Assembly (NCBI RefSeq): GCF_010725725.1
Contig: NZ_AP022599.1
Location: 2,480,001 to 2,544,000, forward strand
Origin: Mycolicibacterium pulveris
GTDB taxonomy: Bacteria; Actinomycetota; Actinomycetes; Mycobacteriales; Mycobacteriaceae
Reading direction: 5' to 3'
DNA length: 64,000 bases
This document shows, one piece after another, positions 17,138 to 27,466 of this stretch (positions are counted from its first letter, which is position 1; the number at the start of each line of letters is the position of its first letter). A program made the translations under genes and the position numbers. Below the pieces are notes generated by a model, which saw only the letters and a list, made by a program, of their open reading frames with translations, made no database searches and was not told the origin of the DNA.

Positions 17138-18310
17138 GTGGCGGTCGCCGGCATGGACTCAGCGGACGAGGCGCAGCTGCGGGACGTGATCCCCGGTGTG
17201 CTGGCGACGCTCGTCCGCCGCGGGGCCGACTTCGCCACCGCCGAGGATGCGGTGCAGGAGGCGCTGGTCCGGGCCATCGAGACCTGGCCGGACCAGCGCC
17301 CCGACGATCCCAAGGCCTGGCTGATCATCACGGCATGGCGCCGGTTCGTCGACCTGAGCCGGGCCGATGTGGCCCGTCGTCGCCGCGAGGCCCGGGTGTC
17401 GGCGGATCCGCCGCCCGGGCCCGCGCCCCGCACCGACGACACCCTGCAGCTGTACTTCCTGTGTGCGCACCCGAGCCTGACCCCGGCGTCGGCGGTGGCG
17501 CTCACGCTGCGTGCCGTAGGCGGGCTGACCACCAGGCAGATCGCACAGGCCTGTCTCGTCCCCGAATCGACGATGGCGCAGCGGATCAGCCGGGCCAAGC
17601 GCACCGTGAGCCAGGTACGGCTCGATCGTCCGGGGAATTTGAGCACCGTGCTGCGCGTGCTGTACCTGGTGTTCAACGAGGGGTACACCGGCGATGTCGA
17701 CCTCGCCGCCGAGGCGATCCGGCTGGCCCGTCAGCTCGCCGCGGCCGCCGATGACCCCGAGGTCGCCGGCCTGTTGGCGCTCTTCCTGCTTCACCACGCC
17801 AGGCGTCCGGCCCGCACCCGCGCCGACGGCAGCCTGGTGCCCCTGGCCGAACAGGACCGCAGCCTGTGGCGGCGCGACCTGATCGCCGAGGGAGTGGCCG
17901 TGCTGCAGGCCGCGCTGGCCCGCGACCGGCTCGGCGAATATCAGGCGCAGGCCGCGATCGCCGCGTTGCACGCCGACGCGCAAACCGCCGATCAGACCGA
18001 TTGGGTGCAGATTGTCGAGTGGTATGACGAGCTCGTGAAGCTGACCGATAGCCCGGTCGTGCGGCTCAACCGCGCTGTCGCCGTAGGGGAGGCCGACGGA
18101 CCGCACGCCGGCCTGGCCGCGCTGGCCGGGCTCGACGCGTCGCTTCCGCGCTACACCGCGGCCGTCGCCTATCTCCGGGAGCGCGCAGGCGACCTCGCCG
18201 AGGCCGCGCGCCTCTACAGCGAGGCGGCTTCGCAGGCGCAGACTCTCGCCGAGCGCAACCACCTCACATTGCGGGCGGCCACTCTGCGCCAACGTCTTTC
18301 GAGCCGGTGA
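17138..18310 (+). CDS. RNA polymerase ECF sigma factor, ECF42 group (DUF6596 C-terminal extension)
   Basis: A 390-residue sigma factor. Region 2 is DFATAEDAVQEALVRAIETWP with KAWLIITAWRRFVDL (about residues 28-70). Region 4 is LTTRQIAQACLVPESTMAQRISRAKR (about 130-155). A long C-terminal extension (from about 170) with LARQLAAAADDPEVAGLLALFLLHHARRPAR and helical-repeat character is typical of ECF42. No anti-sigma gene is present; in this group the extension and the DGPF partner are thought to take the regulatory role. GTG 17138 abuts the DGPF stop; ATG 17153 is an alternative start, and neither has a strong ribosome site. Confidence 0.9.
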   Translation: MAVAGMDSADEAQLRDVIPGVLATLVRRGADFATAEDAVQEALVRAIETWPDQRPDDPKAWLIITAWRRFVDLSRADVARRRREARVSADPPPGPAPRTDDTLQLYFLCAHPSLTPASAVALTLRAVGGLTTRQIAQACLVPESTMAQRISRAKRTVSQVRLDRPGNLSTVLRVLYLVFNEGYTGDVDLAAEAIRLARQLAAAADDPEVAGLLALFLLHHARRPARTRADGSLVPLAEQDRSLWRRDLIAEGVAVLQAALARDRLGEYQAQAAIAALHADAQTADQTDWVQIVEWYDELVKLTDSPVVRLNRAVAVGEADGPHAGLAALAGLDASLPRYTAAVAYLRERAGDLAEAARLYSEAASQAQTLAERNHLTLRAATLRQRLSSR

Positions 18311-18418
18311 TGCGCCGAGCGCTACGGTGCCGCCCGAGCCTTGACGAACGAGCGCACGTCGGCGACGAGGTAGAACGGAAGAGCACTACGAGGCGTGGCT
18401 CGACCCTGTCGACGGCGA

Positions 18419-18613
18419 CTACGGCTGCCGGCGCGGTTGACCGTCGCCATGGTCGACCAGGCTGTCCAAGGCGTGCTGCCATTGGGCGGAGCGGATCCGG
18501 TTGCACAGCCCCCTTGTGATGACGACAACGGCTGCCATCGCGCTGACGACACCGACCAGCACCGACGCGCAGATGGCCACTGCTTCGACGGCCGCGCTGC
18601 CGATCGGCTGCAC
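18419..18613 (-). CDS. Possible small single-pass membrane protein (5' end doubtful)
   Basis: A 64-residue frame on the reverse strand with one strong hydrophobic stretch (AVAICASVLVGVVSAMAAVV, about residues 11-30) followed by a polar tail SAQWQHALDSLVDHGDGQ. The composition is unlike a chance shadow. The only long continuation upstream lies antisense to the LysR gene, so its native start may be lost; GTG 18613 and ATG 18538 are the candidate starts. I do not recognise a function. See the finding on the putative deletion junction. Confidence 0.35.
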   Translation of the reverse strand: MQPIGSAAVEAVAICASVLVGVVSAMAAVVVITRGLCNRIRSAQWQHALDSLVDHGDGQPRRQP

Positions 18614-19438
18614 ATGGCCCAGCCGCCGCTGAGCCGCACCATCAGGCAGCTGGAGCATCAGCTGGGCACCCGCCTGTTCGACCGCAACACCCGCACGGTG
18701 CGGCTGACCGCCAGCGGCGAAGCCCTTGTGACGCCGGCGCGGGAGGTTCTGGCCGCGGTGCGCCGTGCCGAGATCGCAGTACGCAACGCCGGTGGCGGAG
18801 CGGCCGGGGTGGTGCGGATCGCCTTCGCCGGCATGTCGACGCACCCGCACGTCGCCCGGCTGGCACGCGTCGTGCGCTCCCGGCGCCCGGGCATCCGCCT
18901 CGAGTTGTCCAGCCAGAACTTCGCGCAGCCGGCGATGCAGAAGCTCGTCCGCAACGAGACCGACATCGCGCTGGGCCGCTGGGATGTGATTCCCGCCGAC
19001 ATCGACTCGAGGGTCGTGATGGCCGACGAGCTGGTCATCGCGCTACCCGACACCCACCCGCTGGCCGGAGTGGACCGGATCTCGGCCCACCAGCTGGCCG
19101 ACGAGGGTTTCGTGTCGTTGCCCGCATACCAGGGCTCGGTGCTTCCCGACCGGTTACGCCTACTCGCTCAGGCCAGCGGCTTCGTGGCCGACGTGGTCCA
19201 GGTCGCGCCGGACACCCAGACCGCGCTGGCGCTGGTCAGCGCCGAGGTGGGGTGCCATCTCACCTTCGCCTCGGTGGCGCGCAACGCCGTCGACCCGCGC
19301 GTGGTCTTCGTCCCGATCGACACCACCGCCGTGCCTGACCTCGATGTGGATCTGCGCGCCGCGTGGCGGCGTGCCGATCGGACGCCAGCATTGCGCGAGG
19401 TGTTGGACTGCCTGTTCGACCCGCACGACGGCGGCTGA
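18614..19438 (+). pseudogene. LysR-family transcriptional regulator, N-terminally truncated
   Basis: From GRAADRLHMAQPPLSRTIRQ (coding from about 18584) to the stop, the protein matches a full LysR regulator: recognition helix, LFDRNTRTVRLTASGEALV wing, then a substrate-binding domain. The first roughly 20 residues that form helix 1 of the DNA-binding domain are missing. Upstream in-frame sequence to 18395 is not LysR-like and covers a reverse-strand membrane-protein frame. The first good ATG (18614) lies inside the helix-turn-helix, so a product from it would lack half of the DNA-binding domain. It is probably non-functional, though GTG or ATG codons from 18395 could give a longer product. 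Confidence 0.68.
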
Positions 19439-19515
19439 GCACACGTCAGAAGTTTTTCGTCTTGCGTTGCGGGGGATAAGGGGCAAGCTGGCAAGTATCG
19501 ACGTTGGAGGCCCCC

Positions 19516-20871
19516 ATGCAGCCGATTCTCCCGACCGACGCGTTGTTCCTGCTCGGTGAATCCCGCGAGCACCCAATGCATGTCGGCGGCCTGCAGTTGT
19601 TCGAGCCACCCCAGGGCAGCGGGCCGGAGTTTCTGCGCGCGCTCTCCGACGCCCTGCTGACCCAGACCGACCTGACGCCGACGTTCCGTAAGCACCCGGC
19701 GTTCTTGGGCGGGCTGACCAACGTGATGTGGTCCTCCGACAAGAACGTCGAACTCGACTACCACCTGCGCCGGTCCGCGCTGCCTGCGCCGGGCCGGGTC
19801 CGCGAGCTGTTGGAGCTGACCTCGCGGCTACACGGCACGCTGCTCGACCGGCACCGTCCGCTGTGGGAGGCGCATCTCATCGAGGGGCTCGACGACGGCC
19901 GGTTCGCGGTTTACACCAAGTTCCACCACTCGTTGATCGACGGCGTCTCGGCGATGAAGCTGATGCAGCGGGTGCTGTCGACCGATCCCGCCGACAGCGA
20001 GGTGCGCGCACCGTGGAGCCTGCCGCCCAGGCGCAAGCCGGCCGACTCCGGGCCGTCGCTGTTGCGCACGCTGGGCCAGGTCGCCAGTTCGGTTGCGGGC
20101 CTTGCCCCCAACACGCTCTCGCTGGCGCGGGCGGCACTGCTCGAGCAGGAGCTCACGCTGCCGTTCCGGGCGCCCAAGACGATGCTGAACGTCCGCATCG
20201 GCGGGGCCCGGCGCGTCGCCGCACAGTCCTGGGCGCTGGAGCGCATCAGAAACGTCAAGGCCGCGGCCGGGGTGACCGTCAACGACGTCGTGCTCGCGAT
20301 GTGCGCGGGCGCGCTGCGGGCCTATCTGGCCGAGGAGGACGCGCTTCCCGCTACCCCGCTGGTGGCGATGGTCCCGGTCAACCTGCGCACCGCCAACGAT
20401 GCCGACGGCGGCGGGAACCTGGTCGGCGCGATCCTGTGCAACCTCGCCACCGACGTCGAGGACCCGGCGCGCCGCGTCGAAGCCATCGCCGCGTCGATGC
20501 GCGACAACAAGAGGGTGTACTCGGAGCTGCCGCGCGTGCAACAGCTCGCGGTGTCGGCGTTTCTGATCAGCGGCCTGGCGTTCGCGCTGCTGCCGGGCTT
20601 CGTGCAGACTGCGCCGCCGCCGTTCAACATCGTCATCTCCAACGTGCCCGGCGCGCGGGAACCGTTGTACTGGAACGGAGCCCGCCTCGACGGCAACTAT
20701 CCGCTGTCGATCCCGCTCGACGGCCAGGCGCTCAACATCACGATGGCCACCAACGCCGACCAGCTCGACTTCGGCCTGGTCGGGTGCCGGCGCAGCGTTC
20801 CGCACCTGCAGCGGCTGCTCGGTCACCTCGAGACGTCGTTGAAAGACCTCGAGCGCGCCGTGCGCGCATGA
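19516..20871 (+). CDS. WS/DGAT family wax ester synthase/diacylglycerol O-acyltransferase
   Basis: A 451-residue acyltransferase that esterifies diacylglycerol or long-chain alcohols with acyl-CoA for lipid storage. The catalytic motif HHSLIDG is at residues 137-143, preceded by PLWEAHLIEGL. The C-terminal NIVISNVPGAREPLYWNGARL is the conserved family segment. The start ATG 19516 has GGAGG five bases upstream; the in-frame TTG 19504 is less likely. It is transcribed alone, convergent with a methyltransferase gene. Mycobacteria encode many paralogues, so the preferred acceptor cannot be read from sequence. Confidence 0.92.
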   Translation: MQPILPTDALFLLGESREHPMHVGGLQLFEPPQGSGPEFLRALSDALLTQTDLTPTFRKHPAFLGGLTNVMWSSDKNVELDYHLRRSALPAPGRVRELLELTSRLHGTLLDRHRPLWEAHLIEGLDDGRFAVYTKFHHSLIDGVSAMKLMQRVLSTDPADSEVRAPWSLPPRRKPADSGPSLLRTLGQVASSVAGLAPNTLSLARAALLEQELTLPFRAPKTMLNVRIGGARRVAAQSWALERIRNVKAAAGVTVNDVVLAMCAGALRAYLAEEDALPATPLVAMVPVNLRTANDADGGGNLVGAILCNLATDVEDPARRVEAIAASMRDNKRVYSELPRVQQLAVSAFLISGLAFALLPGFVQTAPPPFNIVISNVPGAREPLYWNGARLDGNYPLSIPLDGQALNITMATNADQLDFGLVGCRRSVPHLQRLLGHLETSLKDLERAVRA

Positions 20872-20890
20872 CGGCGACACCGCCGCTCGC

Positions 20891-21730
20891 TCAACCGAAT
20901 TCCAACAGCGTGTAGGCGCCGCGGAAGTTCTTGGTCAGCCGCAGCCGCCAGAGGGCGGGGAACACCTTCTCGAAGAAGAAGCCGCGGCCCCGCGGCATCG
21001 GGAGGTCGTGCACGGCGCGAATGCCGGGCACGGTGTCGGCCAGATCGGCCAGCTGTGACGCCGACAGGCTGAACGGCATCGGCGGGACACGGTACCGACG
21101 GGAGGACCGCATCCCTTTCGGCGCGAACTTCTTCACCAGCACCGGCGGCAGGTCGAAGATCATCTGCCCACCGGGAAACCGGGTGGGGCACTCGGTGATC
21201 AGGTCCATGGCCTCCTCGGGCTGCAGGTACATCAGCAGACCCTCGGCGGTGATGAAGACGCCGGCGCTGGTGTCCACCGCATCCATCCAGCCGTAGTCCA
21301 GCGCCGACTGCGCGATGTTGGTGATCCGCGGCGACGACGGTAACAGCTTCTTGCGCAGAGCGATGATCGGCTCGAAATCGACTGTGATCCAGCGGAAGTC
21401 CGCGTCGGGTAGCGCCTTGCTCAACCGCCAGAAAGTGGTCTGCAGTCCCTCGGCGAGGGCGACCACGGTGGCCGACGGGTGCGCCGACAGGTATTCGATC
21501 GCGGCCCGGTCGAACGCCAACGAGCGCAGCGCCATCTCCTGGCCCTTGCGGCCGAACTTGTCGAAGTCGAAGTCGATGGCCTCGACGAGGCGGATCGCCA
21601 TGGGGTCGTCGATGATGGCCTTCGGGTGGCGGGCCTGGTGCGCGCGCCCGTTGAGGGTCAGCAGCGCTGTCTCCGAGACCTCGGTCAAGATGCTGGCGTC
21701 GGCGTCGACGGGTTCGGCGGGTTCCACCAC
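20891..21730 (-). CDS. Class I SAM-dependent methyltransferase, PPM1/leucine carboxyl methyltransferase-like
   Basis: A 279-residue protein of the LCMT/Ppm1-like group that is expanded in mycobacteria. Diagnostic segments are SETALLTLNGRAHQARHP near the N terminus, SATVVALAEGLQTTFWRL (about residues 86-103) and the FITAEGLLMYLQPEEAMDLI segment (about 168-187). The methyl acceptor is unknown. The start is the first of two adjacent GTG codons (21730). It is divergent from an SDR gene whose start is 60 bases away, so the two probably share a promoter region. Confidence 0.85.
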   Translation of the reverse strand: MVEPAEPVDADASILTEVSETALLTLNGRAHQARHPKAIIDDPMAIRLVEAIDFDFDKFGRKGQEMALRSLAFDRAAIEYLSAHPSATVVALAEGLQTTFWRLSKALPDADFRWITVDFEPIIALRKKLLPSSPRITNIAQSALDYGWMDAVDTSAGVFITAEGLLMYLQPEEAMDLITECPTRFPGGQMIFDLPPVLVKKFAPKGMRSSRRYRVPPMPFSLSASQLADLADTVPGIRAVHDLPMPRGRGFFFEKVFPALWRLRLTKNFRGAYTLLEFG

Positions 21731-21790
21731 ATCAAACCTACCTGGGCAGGTGCACAGCAGCGGGCGCAGTCAGGCGTATACGGTCCAGAT

Positions 21791-22630
21791 ATGAATCGAG
21801 TTGCGGTGATCACGGGCGGCGCGGGTGGCATGGGTCGGGCGACGGCGGAGGTCGTCGGACGCGACCACACGGTGGTGCTCTGCGATGTGCGGGCCGACCG
21901 CCTCGACAGCGTGGCCGCAGCGCTGGGCGAACTGGGTATCGAGCCGACCACCGTGCACTGCGACGTCACCGACCGGCAGGCGGTCACCCGCCTGTTCGAG
22001 ACCGCCGGCGGGCTCGGCGTCCTGGCCTCAGTCATCCACACCGCGGGGGTGAGCCCGAGCATGGGCGACGCCGAGTACGTGATGAGGACCAACGCGTTGG
22101 GCACGGTCAACGTCAACGAGGTGTTCTACCAGGTGGCCGGCGAGGGTTCGGCGATCGTCAACGTCGCCTCGATGGCCGCCCACATGCTGCCGGACGAGAT
22201 GATCCCCACCTCGAAGTTTCCGTTGGCGCTCAAGGACGAGGACGCCTTCATGGCGGACATGCTCTCGGCCTGCGAGATCGTTCCGGAGGAGGCACGTTCC
22301 GGCATCTCCTACGCGCTGAGCAAGAGCTTCGTCAGGTGGTACTCCACAGCTCAGGCCGAACGGTTCAACGGCCGAGGGTTGCGGGTCGTCTCGGTTTCCC
22401 CGGGGTCCATCGACACCGAGATGGGTAGGTTGGAGGAACATGCCGGCGCCGGCGCCATGGTCGCCGACGCCGCGGTGCCCCGCTGGGGCCGACCGGAGGA
22501 GATGGCGGCGCTGCTCGCCTTCTGTGCCAGCGACAAAGCCGGCTACCTCACCGGGACGGATATCTTGAACGATGGCGGAGTGATCGCCTCCATGAAGGAG
22601 CGCGCGAGGAAGGCCGCCGAGGAAGGGTGA
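21791..22630 (+). CDS. Short-chain dehydrogenase/reductase (SDR)
   Basis: A 279-residue NAD(P)-dependent oxidoreductase. The cofactor motif is TGGAGGMGRA (about residues 8-17), and VNVASMAAHM marks the catalytic serine strand. The catalytic region is offset by an insertion of about 35 residues before SYALSKSFVRWY (Tyr-x-x-x-Lys, about 180), seen in one subgroup of actinobacterial SDRs. The start ATG 21791 gives the standard N terminus; the frame extends upstream to 21479 as a shadow. It lies seven bases before the HtrA-like gene, so the two may be cotranscribed. Substrate unknown. Confidence 0.88.
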   Translation: MNRVAVITGGAGGMGRATAEVVGRDHTVVLCDVRADRLDSVAAALGELGIEPTTVHCDVTDRQAVTRLFETAGGLGVLASVIHTAGVSPSMGDAEYVMRTNALGTVNVNEVFYQVAGEGSAIVNVASMAAHMLPDEMIPTSKFPLALKDEDAFMADMLSACEIVPEEARSGISYALSKSFVRWYSTAQAERFNGRGLRVVSVSPGSIDTEMGRLEEHAGAGAMVADAAVPRWGRPEEMAALLAFCASDKAGYLTGTDILNDGGVIASMKERARKAAEEG

Positions 22631-24049
<1,419 letters not shown>

Positions 24050-24055
24050 CCCGCG

Positions 24056-25315
24056 TCAGATGCGGGCGGGCAGGTCGCCGGTCAGCTTCGACGGCCGGCA
24101 GCACAACGTCACCACGATGCACAGCACCGCCGCGACGGCGAAGGCCGCCTGCACGTTGAACGCGTCGGCGGTTCCGCCGAGCAACGCCGCGGCCAGCGGC
24201 CGTGATCCGAGGAACCCGACCAGCCACAGCGCCATGATCCGGCCGCGCAACTCCTCGGGAGCGCGTTCCTGCACGACGGTGCTCAGCCCGGTCATCGCCC
24301 AGCCGAAACCGAGGCCGGCCAGCGCGAACCCGATCATCGCCACCGCGGTCACCGGCGTGACGACCAGAATCGCGCATCCGGCGCCGAGCCCGGCCAACCC
24401 GATCGCCGAGACCTTCGCCGAGGCCATCCGCCCGCGCATCAGCGCCAACATCGCCATGCCCGCCGCCGCACCGATGCCGAATACCGCCGACAGCGTCCCG
24501 ACCAATTGAGCGCTGCCGCCGAGTTCGTCGGCCATCGACGGGGCCAGGGTGATCGACGAGTCGGACGCGAAACCAACCGCGCTCACCGCGAGCAACGCCA
24601 ACAGCAACGGGCGGTCACGCCAGACGTACCGAAGCGCGGCGCGGACCCGGTAGTCGGCGTCTGCCTGGCGCGCCGGCGGCGCGGGGAAGCGCACGGCGAT
24701 CAGGAAGAACGCGAACACCAGGTGCAGGACGGCGCTGACCGCGAACGCGGCGCCCGAGCCGAAATGCGCGGCCAGGTAGGCGCCGGTGGCCGGCCCGAGT
24801 ATTCGACCGAGGGTCATCGGAATGCTGTTGAGCGCCATGGCCGTTGACAGCTCACCGTCGCGAATGAGGTTGGGCACGATCGACTGCATCGCCGGTCCGC
24901 CGACGACGAACCCGAAGCCCACCAGCAGGGTCCCGATGAGCACCGGACCGGCGACCGCCACGCCCTGCTGGTCCGGATCGAGGATCAGCCACACCGCGGT
25001 GAAGCCCGAACCGGCCACGCACAGCACCCGGCCGAGCAGAATCTGGCGAGCCGGATCGCCTGTGTCGGCCCACTTTCCGCTGGTGGGGCTCAAGATGAGC
25101 TGCGGCCCGAACTGGACGACGCCGACCAGACCGACCATCAGCGCCGAATGCGTCGCCTCGAACATCACGATCGCCGCGACGATGCCGTGTGTCCACACCG
25201 CGACGACCGAGAACATCTTGCCCCAGAACAACGCACCGAACACCGGGTCGAACATCAACCCGAGCGCGCCGCGCGCCTGCGGTCGGGAAACGGGTGCGGT
25301 GGTCTCTGCCGTCAC
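24056..25315 (-). CDS. MFS transporter
   Basis: A 419-residue membrane protein with about twelve helices and a central loop, matching major facilitator efflux-type permeases (GLVGVVQFGPQLILSPTSGKWADTGDPARQILLGR in the first half carries the loop 2-3 signature region). The substrate is unknown. GTG 25315 overlaps the stop of the upstream MarR gene by four bases (GTGA), so regulator and transporter are coupled and the transporter is probably controlled by that regulator. Confidence 0.88.
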   Translation of the reverse strand: MTAETTAPVSRPQARGALGLMFDPVFGALFWGKMFSVVAVWTHGIVAAIVMFEATHSALMVGLVGVVQFGPQLILSPTSGKWADTGDPARQILLGRVLCVAGSGFTAVWLILDPDQQGVAVAGPVLIGTLLVGFGFVVGGPAMQSIVPNLIRDGELSTAMALNSIPMTLGRILGPATGAYLAAHFGSGAAFAVSAVLHLVFAFFLIAVRFPAPPARQADADYRVRAALRYVWRDRPLLLALLAVSAVGFASDSSITLAPSMADELGGSAQLVGTLSAVFGIGAAAGMAMLALMRGRMASAKVSAIGLAGLGAGCAILVVTPVTAVAMIGFALAGLGFGWAMTGLSTVVQERAPEELRGRIMALWLVGFLGSRPLAAALLGGTADAFNVQAAFAVAAVLCIVVTLCCRPSKLTGDLPARI

Positions 25316-25788
25316 CGGGAACCCGCGGTTTCGAAACGTTCGGTGAGCCGGGCCAACAGGGAGACCAGGGTGTCCACGTCGGTGTCGGACCAGTCTTCGA
25401 CCATCTCGGCGACCAGATCACGGCGCCGCTCGGCCACCGTCGCCAAGGCCTTTCGGCCCTCATCGGTGAGCATGAGCGCGCAGCGCCGCTGATCGTCGGC
25501 GGCGAACGTCTTCGTCAGCAGCCCCGCCGCGACGCCCGCGGTGACCGCCCGGCTCGCGGTGGAGTGTTCGACGGCCAGAAAATCGGCGACGTCGCGCACC
25601 GACGCGCCGCCGCCGGCCTGCTGGCACTCTTGAACCGCCCGCAGCGTCCGCAGCGTCGAGGGGTTCGTCACCGGGGCGCTGCCGTCGAGCACGCGGCCGC
25701 GCCAGCTGGGCCGCTGACGGGCGATCGCGATCCGCGTCAGCAGCTCGTCGAGTTGGTCGTAGCGGGACTGCAGCACGAATATATGCAT
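25312..25788 (-). CDS. MarR-family transcriptional regulator
   Basis: A 158-residue winged-helix regulator: dimerisation helix, then ASVRDVADFLAVEHSTASRAVTAGVAAGLLTKTFAADDQRRCALMLTDEGRKAL (about residues 59-113), which is the helix-turn-helix and wing. Such proteins usually repress an adjacent efflux gene and are relieved by phenolic or other small ligands. The ATG at 25788 lies inside a short AT-rich stretch that is unusual for this genome and probably contains the promoter and operator. It leads a two-gene unit with the MFS transporter. Confidence 0.88.
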   Translation of the reverse strand: MHIFVLQSRYDQLDELLTRIAIARQRPSWRGRVLDGSAPVTNPSTLRTLRAVQECQQAGGGASVRDVADFLAVEHSTASRAVTAGVAAGLLTKTFAADDQRRCALMLTDEGRKALATVAERRRDLVAEMVEDWSDTDVDTLVSLLARLTERFETAGSR

Positions 25789-25806
25789 AGCACATAGATA
25801 TTTATG
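25775..25806. promoter_or_regulatory. AT-rich promoter/operator region of the marR-MFS unit
   Basis: About 30 bases around the marR start contain TATATGCATA and ATAGATATTTATG, strikingly AT-rich against the surrounding sequence. MarR proteins favour such sites, but no single clear inverted repeat could be fixed by eye. Confidence 0.3.
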
Positions 25807-25848
25807 GGGCGAATCCGCTGCTGAGGGGCCAGGCCCGCAGGTGCGGGG

Positions 25849-26463
25849 TTAGGCAGGCTCGGCCCGCAGGCCGTACATGTAGGTGGTGAGGTACTCGTCG
25901 ATCACCGGGGTCCGAATCTGCTTGGACTCCGGCATCGTGATCAGCAGCGCATAGAGGCCGACCAGAAACGACACCCCGTTGAGCATGACGTCGACCTCGG
26001 CGGGTATCTCGCCGCGCTCCTGTGCCCGCTGCAACTCCTCGACGACCGCGACGATGACCGGGTGGTTGGTCCATTCCTCCGATGGTGGTCGTGTCGTCGA
26101 AAAGTGCAGGGCCAGAAAATCTTTGAACAGCCGATTGCCGAGGCGACGCTCCAGCGCCTCGAGCACCCGCACCGACTCGGCGAGCGTGTCCCGCACCCCG
26201 TGTGGCTTGGCGAAGAACCGGTTCAGCTCGGCGGCCATCCGCTCTTCCTCGCGCCGCTCCAGCTCCACCAGGACGTGCTCTTTGGTCGGGAAGTGAAAGA
26301 AGAAGGTGCCGTGCGCCACCCCGGCCGCCGACACGATCGCCCCGATGTCGGCCGCGGCCATGCCGTCTCGCTTGAACTCGGCCACCGCCGCCCCGAGTAG
26401 CCGTTCACGCGTCTGGCGGCCCTTGGTCCCGCGCTCCTGAGGCTTGTCGCTGCGCACTGTCAT
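25849..26463 (-). CDS. TetR/AcrR-family transcriptional regulator
   Basis: A 204-residue regulator. The N-terminal helix-turn-helix is FKRDGMAAADIGAIVSAAGVAHGTFFFHFPTKEHVLVEL (about residues 30-68). The remainder is a helical ligand domain. It is divergent from a four-gene set of membrane and oxidase-like proteins, and two GACTGAAGTC palindromes lie between them (26516-26525 and 26662-26673), the first close to its own start and the second just upstream of the first membrane gene. It is therefore likely to control itself and that operon. The ligand is unknown. Confidence 0.9.
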   Translation of the reverse strand: MTVRSDKPQERGTKGRQTRERLLGAAVAEFKRDGMAAADIGAIVSAAGVAHGTFFFHFPTKEHVLVELERREEERMAAELNRFFAKPHGVRDTLAESVRVLEALERRLGNRLFKDFLALHFSTTRPPSEEWTNHPVIVAVVEELQRAQERGEIPAEVDVMLNGVSFLVGLYALLITMPESKQIRTPVIDEYLTTYMYGLRAEPA

Positions 26464-26515
26464 CCGTTCCGCCGCCGTGCACCGGCGCGCCCGAACAGAG
26501 CCTACGCCAGAAACC

Positions 26516-26525
26516 GACTGAAGTC
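26516..26525. promoter_or_regulatory. Predicted TetR operator, copy 1
   Basis: GACTGAAGTC inverted repeat in the sequence CCGACTGAAGTCAG, 52 bases upstream of the tetR start at 26463. It repeats the core of copy 2. Confidence 0.6.
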
Positions 26526-26661
26526 AGAATGGGTCTTCCGTTCGCATCGCTCAGCCGCTACCGTGCTGCAGGAGCGATTTCAGTTGGTATTTCGGTAGAA
26601 ACACCGCATCACAGGGGCTTATCCACGCCCGCGTGAAATGCCGGCTACCGCTCGTGAAACC

Positions 26662-26673
26662 TGACTGAAGTCA
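26662..26673. promoter_or_regulatory. Predicted TetR operator, copy 2
   Basis: TGACTGAAGTCA, a perfect 12-base inverted repeat ending 13 bases before GTG 26687 and just upstream of its GGAGG ribosome site. A weaker related stretch (GATTTCAGT) occurs near 26576-26584. Confidence 0.65.
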
Positions 26674-26686
26674 ACTTGGAGGCGCG

Positions 26687-27466
26687 GTGCAGATCCTCGA
26701 GCAGGTGCAAGACCTGCCGAAAGCCGGGAACATCAAGGCCCAGTGGGTGAGCCTGTGGACCGGGCCCGCGGTCGGTTTCGTCCTACTCGTCGCGCTGCTG
26801 GCATTCCCCGGTTTCTGGCCGCCGATGTCGCCGACGATGACGGCCGGCCAGGTGGCGTCGTTCTACGCCGAGAACACCGCCTGGATCCGCTTCAGCCAGG
26901 TGACGTTCAACCTGTGCGGCATCATGGTCCTTCCGTTCTTCATGGTGATCGTGGTCCAGATGAAGCGGATGAAAACCCAGAGCCACGTCTTGGCGTACTG
27001 CTATCTGACGGCGGTGGTCAGCGGCGCGACCATCTTCGCGCTGTCCAACATCTTCTTTCTCGTCGCCGCGTTCCGGCCCGACCGCAGTCCCGAAATCATC
27101 CAGGTCCTCAACGATCTCGCGTGGATCGTGTTCATCGCGCCGGTCGGCATGGTGGTGGCGCAGTTCGTGCTTCTGGCCGTCGCGGTCTACTTCGACAACG
27201 GACCGCACCCGGTCTTTCCCCGCTGGGTGGGCTACTACTCGGCGGCCACCGCCGTGGCCATGATCCCCGCGGCCGGCGCCGCGGTCTTCCACACCGGGCC
27301 GCTGGCCTGGGACGGCTTCCTGTCGTTCTGGGTTCGCAACGGCGCCTTCGCGCTGTTCGTCATCGTCATGTTCTTCGTGCTGCGCCGGGCGGTGTATCGC
27401 CAAGCCATCGAGGAAGGCGTGATAGAAGGTGTCGTCGAGGGCGGCCGGCAGGGCGCGCTGCAGTGA
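26687..27466 (+). CDS. Membrane protein of unknown function
   Basis: A 259-residue hydrophobic protein with about six membrane segments. Features include FWPPMSPTMTAGQVASFYAEN (an external loop, about residues 45-65) and VVQMKRMKTQSHVLAYCYLT. I do not recognise the family; the pattern recurs in the next gene, so the two are related. The GTG start has GGAGG four bases upstream. It opens an operon with a second such protein and oxidase subunit III/IV-like genes, overlapping the next start by GTGA. A role in a membrane redox complex is possible but unproven. Confidence 0.72.
   Translation: MQILEQVQDLPKAGNIKAQWVSLWTGPAVGFVLLVALLAFPGFWPPMSPTMTAGQVASFYAENTAWIRFSQVTFNLCGIMVLPFFMVIVVQMKRMKTQSHVLAYCYLTAVVSGATIFALSNIFFLVAAFRPDRSPEIIQVLNDLAWIVFIAPVGMVVAQFVLLAVAVYFDNGPHPVFPRWVGYYSAATAVAMIPAAGAAVFHTGPLAWDGFLSFWVRNGAFALFVIVMFFVLRRAVYRQAIEEGVIEGVVEGGRQGALQ

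Noticed and set aside
18395..18613. N-terminal extension of LysR from 18395
   Set aside because: The residues do not resemble helix 1 of a LysR DNA-binding domain and overlap a hydrophobic reverse frame.
26574..26585. Third copy of the GACTGAAGTC operator
   Set aside because: Only a partial match (GATTTCAGT), too weak to list as a site.
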